Positions 44,630-53,209 of a stretch of DNA of 64,000 nt are shown here, in pieces (position 1 is the first letter of the stretch; the number at the start of each line of letters is the position of its first letter). Below the pieces are notes generated by a model. It worked only from the letters and a program-made list of their open reading frames with translations, was not told where the DNA came from and did no database searches. This DNA comes from Candidimonas nitroreducens (GTDB lineage Bacteria; Pseudomonadota; Gammaproteobacteria; Burkholderiales; Burkholderiaceae_B). A program made the translations under genes and the position numbers. Location of the stretch: contig NZ_NJIH01000006.1 of the NCBI RefSeq assembly GCF_002209565.1, positions 62,001-126,000 of the forward strand. Direction: 5' to 3'.

Positions 44630-45157
44630 ATGTCGCTGAAATCCATTACCCCCGAAGCGGCGCAAGCCCTGCTGGATCAGGGCGCCGTGCTCGTCGACAT
44701 CCGCGGCGCCGACGAATACGCCCGCGAACGTATCGGCAAGGCCCGCCATATTCCCATGCAGCAGCTGGCCGGCGGCGCCCAGCGACTGGACGGCGCCACG
44801 GCCGTCATCTTCCATTGCCGCTCCGGCGCCCGCACGCGCGCCAATGCGCAAGCGCTACAGGCTTGCGCCAAGTGCGATGCCTACATGCTGGAAGGCGGCC
44901 TGGACGCATGGAAAAAAGCAGGGCTGCCGCTGGAAATCGACAAGTCCAGGCCACTGGAACTGCAGCGCCAGGTTCAGATCGCCGCCGGTTCAATAGTCTT
45001 GCTCGGTGCAATCCTGGGCGCCGTGGCCTCGCCCTGGTTTCACCTGCTATCGGCGTTTGTCGGCGCCGGGCTGGTGTTCGCAGGCATTTCAGGGTTCTGC
45101 GGCATGGCGCGCGTGCTGACGAAGATGCCGTGGAATCGAGAGGCCAGGATCGGATAA
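44630..45157 (+). CDS. Rhodanese with C-terminal membrane domain (YgaP-like)
   Basis: A 175-residue sulfurtransferase anchored in the inner membrane. The rhodanese domain (about 1-105) starts SITPEAAQALLDQGAVLVDI and has the active-site loop HCRSGART with the catalytic Cys near residue 63. The C-terminal DUF2892 part has two hydrophobic segments (IAAGSIVLLGAILGAVASPW; LLSAFVGAGLVFAGISGFCG). This is the architecture of E. coli YgaP, which handles thiosulfate or persulfide. It follows the persulfide-type ArsR repressor by 100 bases on the same strand, so the pair probably responds to sulfide stress. Confidence 0.92.
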   Translation: MSLKSITPEAAQALLDQGAVLVDIRGADEYARERIGKARHIPMQQLAGGAQRLDGATAVIFHCRSGARTRANAQALQACAKCDAYMLEGGLDAWKKAGLPLEIDKSRPLELQRQVQIAAGSIVLLGAILGAVASPWFHLLSAFVGAGLVFAGISGFCGMARVLTKMPWNREARIG

Positions 45158-45291
45158 GCAGGCATCGCACCTCTCGATCTTGCGTCGCAGTCCCGCGTCG
45201 CCGTCCCCTTTCAGCCTCAATAGCCAAAAGGGGCTATGGAACGACCGATGGCCGAAGGCGTACGCGCAGCAAGGCCATCAAACGAACCGCC

Positions 45292-45906
45292 TCAGGCACG
45301 TATCAAATCGTCGGTGCGCATCCAGCCGGTAAGGCTCCATCGAGTCGCCCGGCTCGGCAACACCTCATGCGGCATATAACCGCTGACAAAAACCGCCAAA
45401 CGCCCGCCCAGCGGCGCAAAACGCCCAATCTCGGCATCGATGTTATACGGGTCATACAGGCACAACTCACCCCCATTCGCCTCATCCCAATCGGAATTCA
45501 GATAGAACACGATGGAGATTTTTCGATAGTTGGTGCCCCGATGCTGGTCGATATGCTTCTTGTAGCCAGCCCCATCGTCGTAGCGAGCGAAGTGAAACTC
45601 GTGCCTGCGCAGCCCCATGTCATAGCTCTTGTTCAGCGCTTCACGCAGCCCTGTCATCCACTCGAAAAACGGATGCTGCGCCAGCGCCGAATCCGGCTCC
45701 ACCCAGCAAATGGCATCCCCGCGAACCGCCGGCTGGCGCGCATCATTGGCGCCACGCCCGATCTCCCCGCCCGAGAACTCTCCCGCAACCCATAGCCGCT
45801 GCGCTTGCTCCAGCAGGCTGGCGTGCCAAGCGCCGGGTACAGCGGTATCCGATACCGCCCAACCCTGTTTGTTCAGCAGATAAAGGATCTCGTCAAAATC
45901 GCTCAT
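45292..45906 (-). CDS. 2-oxoglutarate/Fe(II) oxygenase (prolyl-4-hydroxylase-like)
   Basis: A 204-residue double-stranded-beta-helix dioxygenase. The Fe(II) ligands are seen as YKKHIDQH (His and Asp about residue 118-122) and GYMPHEVLPS (His about 180), with the 2-oxoglutarate-binding Arg in ATRWSLTGWMR (about 189). This matches bacterial SM-20/EGLN-like prolyl hydroxylases, some of which modify elongation factor Tu. Start ATG 45906. It is the last ordinary chromosomal gene before the CRISPR locus and has no partner gene. Confidence 0.87.
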   Translation of the reverse strand: MSDFDEILYLLNKQGWAVSDTAVPGAWHASLLEQAQRLWVAGEFSGGEIGRGANDARQPAVRGDAICWVEPDSALAQHPFFEWMTGLREALNKSYDMGLRRHEFHFARYDDGAGYKKHIDQHRGTNYRKISIVFYLNSDWDEANGGELCLYDPYNIDAEIGRFAPLGGRLAVFVSGYMPHEVLPSRATRWSLTGWMRTDDLIRA

Positions 45907-46158
45907 GGGGTGTCTCGTTGCAGGATTGCTTGCCTATTTGTTGAGCCAGGGATTTTACTTCGGAGGAGAAGGTGCCGGATACTAATGCGTCAGGTGCTTC
46001 TCCATGACAACGTTTCAATCATCGGTTTTTCCTCTCAACATTAAATCTGGGGCCAAGCCACTGACGATACATCTCCAGTTCTACTCTAGACACATAATGC
46101 CGGGATAGGCTGCTGCACCGACCGCTGATATTGGGACGAGCCCAACAATGCATTCCAT
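45907..46158. other. Gap between the oxygenase gene and CRISPR array 1
   Basis: About 250 bases at the leader-distal end of array 1. On the minus strand a frame ending at TGA 46019 reads RVELEMYRQWLGPRFNVERK and looks protein-like, but it lacks a clear start and any recognised family; it could be a truncated gene remnant cut off by the array. Nothing else is supported. Confidence 0.35.
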
Positions 46159-46983
46159 TGATCCATCCCTACGCACGTAGGGAACAGTTTGGTGATGCTA
46201 TGCAGGCTGTTGGCTCTGCCGGTTCATCCCTACGCACGTAGGGAACAGGTCTGACGCGATTTTGCGATGGCTGAAGATGCCGGTTCATCCCTACGCACGT
46301 AGGGAACAGGGGCTGTCGGGCGCCAAGACGATGGAGCGCTCGGGTTCATCCCTACGCACGTAGGGAACAGAAAAGGTGGGAAGTTCTCCGCCGCCCTGAC
46401 CCACGGTTCATCCCTACGCACGTAGGGAACAGTTCTCGAACTGCCAGAATTGTTTTTGTTCTGTCGGTTCATCCCTACGCACGTAGGGAACAGGGCAGCC
46501 CCAGCCCGAATCGCTGCAAGCAGCGAGGTTCATCCCTACGCACGTAGGGAACAGGCGTCCGATCTTGATGACCGCCTTGGCACCGTCGGTTCATCCCTAC
46601 GCACGTAGGGAACAGATAGGGTATGGCGCCATGCTCCATCCACGCCCGCAGGTTCATCCCTACGCACGTAGGGAACAGTGGATATCGGCAAAACCGCCAA
46701 TCCGCTGACGCGGTTCATCCCTACGCACGTAGGGAACAGGAATGCCGCTGAGGCGTCTGTGGTTCGTTTGGCGGTTCATCCCTACGCACGTAGGGAACAG
46801 CTACGGTACGCCGAACATGCTTGTGTCCGGTGCGGTTCATCCCTACGCACGTAGGGAACAGACACCGGCACGAATGTCCGAAGGCATCAACAACGGTTCA
46901 TCCCTACGCACGTAGGGAACAGCCTCGTGATGATGGCCCGGATGCACATTCTGACGGTTCATCCCTACGCACGTAGGGAACAG
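46159..46983 (-). CRISPR. CRISPR array 1 (type I-E): 14 repeats, 13 spacers
   Basis: Repeats of 29 bases recur every 61-63 bases, first at 46159-46187 and last at 46955-46983; spacers are 32-34 bases. In crRNA sense (minus strand) the repeat begins CTGTTCCCTACG and ends CGTAGGGATGAACCG, with a CCCTAC/GTAGGG stem. The leftmost repeat is altered at its outer end (TGATCC in place of CGGTTC), the mark of the leader-distal end. The leader is on the right, between the array and cas2. The plus-strand first base of the repeat varies (C, G, A) between copies. The third spacer from the leader (46801-46832) overlaps a spacer of array 2. Confidence 0.97.
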
Positions 46984-47067
46984 ACTTAATTTAACCTATT
47001 GTTTTTACTATATTAAATAGGCGCTAAAGATTCTACCAATTATTTTGTTAAAGGGCTTCTTTTCTAA
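46984..47067 (-). promoter_or_regulatory. Leader of CRISPR array 1
   Basis: An 84-base A+T-rich stretch between the last repeat and the cas2 stop codon. It contains ATTCTACCAATTATTTTGTT at 47030-47049, continuing TAAAG, which is matched at 22 of 24 positions and at exactly the same distance from the array in the leader of array 2. In transcription sense this reads CTTTAACA...GGTAGAAT, similar to a part of the E. coli type I-E leader as remembered. It should hold the array promoter and the integration signals. Confidence 0.8.
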
Positions 47068-48283
<1,216 letters not shown>

Positions 48284-48284
<1 letters not shown>

Positions 48285-48898
48285 CAGTAGGGCGCCAAAC
48301 TCAAGAGACCACAACCAAACGCCTTACCCGGGCCAACTCCCGCACGAACAGCCTGCTGCAACGCAGACCTGTCTGTAACCTGCAAAATGCCATCAAAACA
48401 TGCTCGGCGCAAACTAATTCGTATTTTCTCTTTTCTGCTATGCTGCACGTCACTACCTGTCACCAATCCTGCCTTAATGACGAAGCCAGCCCGCTCAGCT
48501 TGACGACCTAACCAAGCAAGTTGCGCGTCCTCCGTCACCAACCCCCACCGCTTACCCAACCGGGCGACAGTCGGATTAGCCAATAGTCGAAAGCGGAATG
48601 TCTTATGATTCGCGCACATCACCTCTAGATCAAACTGTCGGGTCTCGACGCTAGCCCCGCCCGCTAAAGCCTCCTCCACTGCACCCCAGCATCCGGAAGA
48701 CTCCGACTGAATCAAGACAACGGGTCGGCGGCCGGACAAACCGGGATCCAGCCGCCACAGGAAGCGGTCAATCTTATCCCCTTCCTCGGCAACGAACGCA
48801 CGGCTCAATGTTCGATGCATATCATATGAATTTCCCAAGTCTCTGCGGACAGCAGATACACTCAAATCAAGCGACAGTCGAGCGAGATACATGTTCAC
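48284..48898 (-). CDS. cas6e: CRISPR RNA endonuclease Cas6e (CasE)
   Basis: A 204-residue RAMP protein that cuts the repeat hairpin and stays on the crRNA 3' end as part of Cascade. The N-terminal His28 in YDMHRTLSRAF corresponds to the catalytic His of CasE, and the C-terminal Gly-rich loop GVGPGKAFGCGLLSLAP is intact. The start (GTG 48898 or ATG 48892) overlaps the cas5e stop. It must process both arrays, whose repeats differ in stem sequence, because no second Cas6 is present. Confidence 0.95.
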
Positions 48899-49554
48899 CC
48901 CCCTCGAAGTTCAGCAACGGTGGTAGTTCTAACGAATCGTGGCCCGAAACGCCGCATCGCAAAAGGGGCAATCGGCTGATCCAGGCGCACAGAGCCAGCT
49001 GCGGCGTCCTCCAGCAAGACCCGCTTATCTTCCGATATCGATGCTCCTGAAACCAGATCAGGCCAGCGGGACAAAGCAGGCTCTAACTCATGACCAACGA
49101 TGCCATCGGACAAGCAGACCGGCACCGACGGTAGGCACGCTTTGCGCCCCAGGCATAAGGGCCATACGGGACGCAGGCAGGCTGACTGGATGCATTCCAG
49201 CAGGGCCGCATCAGCGCCTTGCAAGCCCACCAGAAATACCGCATCAGCCAAGTAAAATCGGGGGCTGACCACTGTACGATCTCGCTGCACTTTACCGTCC
49301 GCGGCAATCGCAACTCCCGTCGCCGTTTGAAAGTCACGCATGAGCAGGCCCTCCTGATCCACTCGAACGCCCATTCTGAGAGCCGCTAAGTCATCGATCA
49401 ACTCATGACGATCACGCCCCAATGCAGCGCACACAAGGCCCAGGACACCCGATTTGGACGGTTCTAGTTGCGTCTCACGCTCATCGAACCGACTGCTCGT
49501 CCCCCAAGACTGTAGCGGCCCCTGCAGTCTAAGCAACAAGGTCGCCACGCTCAC
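48895..49554 (-). CDS. cas5e: Cascade subunit Cas5e (CasD)
   Basis: A 219-residue RAMP protein that caps the crRNA 5' handle in Cascade. The family signature LLRLQGPLQSWGTSSRFDER followed by PSKSGVLGLVCAALGR is at residues 6-48. It overlaps cas7e by four bases upstream and cas6e downstream, so the genes are translationally coupled. Length and domain are those of the E. coli CasD family. Confidence 0.95.
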   Translation of the reverse strand: MSVATLLLRLQGPLQSWGTSSRFDERETQLEPSKSGVLGLVCAALGRDRHELIDDLAALRMGVRVDQEGLLMRDFQTATGVAIAADGKVQRDRTVVSPRFYLADAVFLVGLQGADAALLECIQSACLRPVWPLCLGRKACLPSVPVCLSDGIVGHELEPALSRWPDLVSGASISEDKRVLLEDAAAGSVRLDQPIAPFAMRRFGPRFVRTTTVAELRGG

Positions 49555-50714
49555 CCTCCAAAGGATCCGTTGACTAATTCAGACGCCTGTTGCGCTAGCG
49601 CCGACACAGAAGAGCACAGCACACCTTTGTCTTCTGGCCAACGCCCAGTGAGGTCAAGCCCCAGCCAGCGATCCTGAGGATCACCATAAGCAGCAGACTG
49701 TTTTCCCTCGTACTGCATCAAGGCAGCCACTGACAATGCCGTCAACGAATCGTCATTTCGCCGAGTTGAGATCGGTTTCTGAAAGGCATTAGCTAGGCTC
49801 AGGGGTGTACCATGGCGCAAACAAATTCCGACAAATTCCGGGGCATTGTGTGCAGCAAAGCTATTCTGCTTACCCGTAGGGATTGCCCGGACTACCGCTT
49901 GTGTATAGGCATGAATCGCTGCCAGCAGCAACTCACGATCCCCTTGAAGATTATTGAGCAGCTTTCCAACATCGAGCACCGCGTAGCGATATAAGGTAGC
50001 TGAATTGAATTCCACCTGCCCTATCATTCCTGCACCGGCATCTTCATACGCCACTTCATCCACTGCAGTGAAGTAGTCGAACTCACGCTCCACCTGATGC
50101 GTACTAATCGCATGAGCTACTTGGCATGAAGCATCCTGGTTGACTGCGGGCAAGTCGGCCAGCATTCGACCGAACAAGGCCACATCGACCGCTTTGGCGC
50201 CATCGAAAATTGCTTTGGCCTGTTTTTGTAGTTCAGCAGGTATGCTAGCTTTGGCATCCTTCTTCGACTTTTTCGCCGCTTCTTTAGCCGGATTGGCATC
50301 CGCGGAATCGGCAGCAACGCCTAGCACATCCCAGTGCCTCTCAATCAGCTCGGCCATGGCAGCGATCTCTCCAGCCCCCAAAAACAAGAGGTACTGCGTA
50401 GAATCGTCTTTCAGCGTCAAGCCCACAGCCGCCAAAGCAGCTCCGATCCGGACGCTTGCCTCTTGCTCATCACGCCCCACTAGCTTCTCCAGCAATAATT
50501 TTTTCAGCCGCTTGGTACGAATCCCCTGATTTTCAGCAGGCAAGAGCTCATTGATACGCACATATTCACGCACCGCTCGCTTCTGACACTGGCTACTTAT
50601 CCGGGCGCGACGATACCCGCCGAACATGGCATCTTTAGGCGCCCCCGTATCGTCCCGATTGAGGTTAGACGGCGCAAAGTTCTGGATAACGTGAAACTCG
50701 AGAAATTGACTCAT
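49551..50714 (-). CDS. cas7e: Cascade backbone subunit Cas7e (CasC/Cse4)
   Basis: A 387-residue protein; six copies form the crRNA-binding backbone of Cascade. It opens FLEFHVIQNFAPSNLNRDDT and MFGGYRRARISSQCQKRAVR, both family hallmarks, and contains a Lys/Ala-rich insertion (AKEAAKKSKKDAKASIPAEL) near residue 153. ATG 50714 is chosen because the residues before it are not family-like. It lies 63 bases after cse2, the largest gap between cas8e and cas2, and overlaps cas5e by four. Confidence 0.96.
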   Translation of the reverse strand: MSQFLEFHVIQNFAPSNLNRDDTGAPKDAMFGGYRRARISSQCQKRAVREYVRINELLPAENQGIRTKRLKKLLLEKLVGRDEQEASVRIGAALAAVGLTLKDDSTQYLLFLGAGEIAAMAELIERHWDVLGVAADSADANPAKEAAKKSKKDAKASIPAELQKQAKAIFDGAKAVDVALFGRMLADLPAVNQDASCQVAHAISTHQVEREFDYFTAVDEVAYEDAGAGMIGQVEFNSATLYRYAVLDVGKLLNNLQGDRELLLAAIHAYTQAVVRAIPTGKQNSFAAHNAPEFVGICLRHGTPLSLANAFQKPISTRRNDDSLTALSVAALMQYEGKQSAAYGDPQDRWLGLDLTGRWPEDKGVLCSSVSALAQQASELVNGSFGG

Positions 50715-50777
50715 GGCTGCACTCACCCCTTCGATTGGATTCTGCATCACTGACTGCGCTCCTATGAGAGCTGTCGA

Positions 50778-51350
50778 CTATTCATCAACGGAGACAGCAA
50801 CTTGATAAAACTGACGTGCCCACTTCTGACGAATGCGGTCAAGCCCATCGGAGCCCGCAAACGGGTTCATCCATATGCAGAGATCATCCGTCAAAGCGGC
50901 GTAATCACACCCACCGTTCTCCGCAGCAAGCAGCGTTGTCAGTTGCCGCAAATACTGCCCTACGTTCTCCGACTGAGATCCCAACAGGGCCATCAAGCGG
51001 GACTCCACACCATCGGCCGAACCGCCTTGGCCAATTCTTTTATGGGCAAGATGCGCCAAGCTGCGGGCAAACGGCTGATCGCACTGTATGGGGTTCAAGG
51101 CATACAACCCGGCCGCCAAGTAATACGCTCGCCGACGGGCATCCCGATAGGGTTGTTCACTTCCCATAAAAGGCTCTACATAGGGAAATGCCCTGGGATA
51201 GGTGCCTGGATCAAATGACAGACTACGCCGCAGGGCCGCCATCGCCCCCCTATCACGTGGTCGAACACCCTTACCAGGAACTGTTTCTCCAACGGGCTCG
51301 CCATTTAGACGCTGCAAATGACGAACGAAGCTCCGTGCATGCTCACTCAT
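50778..51350 (-). CDS. cse2: Cascade small subunit Cse2 (Cas11, CasB)
   Basis: A 190-residue helical protein; two copies support the target strand in Cascade. The DRGAMAALRRSLSFDPGTYP motif (about residue 28-47) and AYYLAAGLYALNP are typical. ATG 51350 overlaps the cas8e end by eight bases and follows a GGGGAGG ribosome-binding site; an upstream ATG at 51374 is less likely. Confidence 0.93.
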   Translation of the reverse strand: MSEHARSFVRHLQRLNGEPVGETVPGKGVRPRDRGAMAALRRSLSFDPGTYPRAFPYVEPFMGSEQPYRDARRRAYYLAAGLYALNPIQCDQPFARSLAHLAHKRIGQGGSADGVESRLMALLGSQSENVGQYLRQLTTLLAAENGGCDYAALTDDLCIWMNPFAGSDGLDRIRQKWARQFYQVAVSVDE

Positions 51351-52911
51351 GAACCCTCCCCTGTTGATCCACACCAGGGCTCACAGGCGCAAAGTCCCGA
51401 AGCTGCCGCCGGATAGCACTGAAGAAATACGGCGCCTGCCGAGCCTGCTCCCGCAACGCGTTCGGCGTGAAGCCCTGGTTTTTTTGCAAAACATTCCACA
51501 TATGCTGTCCTGTCTGCCGCAGGGTATTTCCCCAGGTCGTCCGGGCCTCATCTACGAACCCTTCTTGCAACAAACGCAGCACTCTCGGCAGAGAACGCTC
51601 CACAGTTGAAAAGAAGCCAGCGGCATATTGCCCTACATCAAAACGCTGACGGGCGACAGCCTGACGTTCACGTGGCTCACCTTTGGGCATGGCATTGCCG
51701 ATCAAACGTACGGCTACCGACCGTAATGCACCATATAAGGCATCCGCAACCTGCACAAAATCAAGAAAATCCCGGACATCGGCTTCGCTCAGCAGCAATT
51801 TCTCAGGCAAGATAATTTGTTCAAGACGCCAACGCAGCAGCTTGGCCTGATCGCTGGCCAAGCCGGCCACCCATACAGGCTGATAGGGGTTACCCATCGG
51901 GGCTTCCGCACGCAAGGTTGCGGCATATTCGAGTACGGAGGGTGCCTTACCGCCCTCTGCACCAACCGCCGGAAGTAATGCTGGTAGGTCACGCCACAAC
52001 GCACGACCCCCAGTAAAGGTCAGGCGAACCAAACCCAGGGCGCCTTTCCGATACGCCGCCATAGGATCAGGTGCTTGGACATCCTCATCTAAAGCCACGC
52101 CCGCCCCAAAACGCAGCCAGCGAACCAAGCCATCGGGCTCGCGCAACAAAAGAACCGAGCGGGACACGTGCGTATAGCGATCATTAGGCCCCGTTGCCAA
52201 TGTTGGGGCTGCGGCCAGGTCTTTGGTGGTAAGTGCGAGCCTTTCCCAGCAAGGAAGATCGTCGATGGCCCGATCCACGGCAGGAGCATGCAAATTCAGA
52301 CATAAGGTCTGCCATAACATCGGGCCCACGGGAATGACGGCCGCGGTATTGGCCAACGGCCCTGCCTTATCTGAAGAACGAAAAACCTTAACCAGCCCGC
52401 CGGGAACAAAAGACTGATATTCCAGCAGCAAATTGACCGCATCTGCAGGGGTAATGGTTGTTGGCATCAGATCGCAGGCATGATCAAACACGATGGGGGT
52501 GTTACCGCTGGCGCTGGCTAGATCGATCTGCGTCCACGGCTTTACCTTGTCACGGGTTTCCTCTGCCTGCGACAAAACTGCGACCTGCATGAACGGAAAA
52601 TCGGGGTCGAAGAGATTGAACCGCGAACGCCATTTTTCTAGATACAAGACAATCGCATCCGCTGGCAGGCCATCCCGATGCCAATTGAAACGATCGCGGA
52701 CAGTCCAGCGCCCGGATGAACAGCTCAAGGCTCGATGCACGATGGCCAACAACAGCCGTATGACGCCCACCATAGTCGGCGGCCTGGAACAGGCCAAAGC
52801 AGCGATGTCTGATTGACGTCGAAACACATCCAACAGGCCAAGGCTGACAACCTCGCCCGAAGTCAACCGCACTGGAATCCAGCGCTGCTCCAAGAGACTG
52901 AAGTGATCCAA
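51343..52911 (-). CDS. cas8e: Cascade large subunit Cas8e (CasA/Cse1)
   Basis: A 522-residue protein that reads the PAM and recruits Cas3. The family start DHFSLLEQRWIPVRLTSGEV is present, with LACSRPPTMVGVIRLLLAIV and the later GNTPIVFDHACD segment. The start is probably TTG 52911: GGGAGG lies seven bases ahead and it gives the family N-terminus. An in-frame ATG at 52959 adds 16 unmatched residues and has no ribosome-binding site. It begins the cas8e-cse2-cas7e-cas5e-cas6e-cas1-cas2 operon. Confidence 0.93.
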   Translation of the reverse strand: MDHFSLLEQRWIPVRLTSGEVVSLGLLDVFRRQSDIAALACSRPPTMVGVIRLLLAIVHRALSCSSGRWTVRDRFNWHRDGLPADAIVLYLEKWRSRFNLFDPDFPFMQVAVLSQAEETRDKVKPWTQIDLASASGNTPIVFDHACDLMPTTITPADAVNLLLEYQSFVPGGLVKVFRSSDKAGPLANTAAVIPVGPMLWQTLCLNLHAPAVDRAIDDLPCWERLALTTKDLAAAPTLATGPNDRYTHVSRSVLLLREPDGLVRWLRFGAGVALDEDVQAPDPMAAYRKGALGLVRLTFTGGRALWRDLPALLPAVGAEGGKAPSVLEYAATLRAEAPMGNPYQPVWVAGLASDQAKLLRWRLEQIILPEKLLLSEADVRDFLDFVQVADALYGALRSVAVRLIGNAMPKGEPRERQAVARQRFDVGQYAAGFFSTVERSLPRVLRLLQEGFVDEARTTWGNTLRQTGQHMWNVLQKNQGFTPNALREQARQAPYFFSAIRRQLRDFAPVSPGVDQQGRVHE

Positions 52912-52959
52912 TGCCAAACCTCCCAATGGAAGTACTGCTCGCCATAAGGAACAATACAT

Positions 52960-53119
52960 TCATTATCGACGCTCAATGCTCCTCTGGCAGAAAGACTGTA
53001 TCACACTTATAAAGCTTAGTTGTTGGGGAAAAAAATTACTAAATTATTCTTGAATTAAAATACATCAAATTATTTCAAAATCGATATGGCTACGTCGATA
53101 TACTGCGTATACCCTATTT
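52960..53119 (-). promoter_or_regulatory. A+T-rich promoter region of the Cascade operon
   Basis: About 160 bases, strongly A+T-rich, between cas8e and the decayed repeats. On the minus strand TTGATG and TAATTT stand 16 bases apart around 53040-53070, a candidate promoter, and TTTATAAG is near 53005. In E. coli the equivalent gap carries the H-NS-silenced cas promoter, so silencing by a xenogeneic repressor is plausible here; the sequence alone cannot show it. Confidence 0.5.
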
Positions 53120-53209
53120 GGGCCCCCTTATTTCATAGGGATGAACCGCTTAGGTGTTGGGAAGTCATCTCACCTACAGCTTGTTCCCCACATTAGTGGG
53201 GATGACTAG
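53120..53209 (+). CRISPR. Decayed repeat-spacer-repeat unit, opposite orientation
   Basis: 53120-53148 matches the array 1 repeat in plus-strand sense at 20 of 29 positions, including the whole end TAGGGATGAACCG. Exactly 32 bases later, 53181-53209 reads TTGTTCCCCACATTAGTGGG and then GATGA, a type I-E repeat with an intact CCCCAC/GTGGGG stem and ATTA loop but a lost 3' end. The 32-base interval equals a spacer. Both lie on the plus strand, opposite to the two arrays, and the cas3 stop codon falls inside the second one. Confidence 0.75.

Noticed and set aside
46230-46718. Minus-strand open frames in array 1 with repeated VPYVRRDEP and LFPTCVGMN peptides
   Set aside because: Same artefact: translation of the array 1 repeat in different frames.
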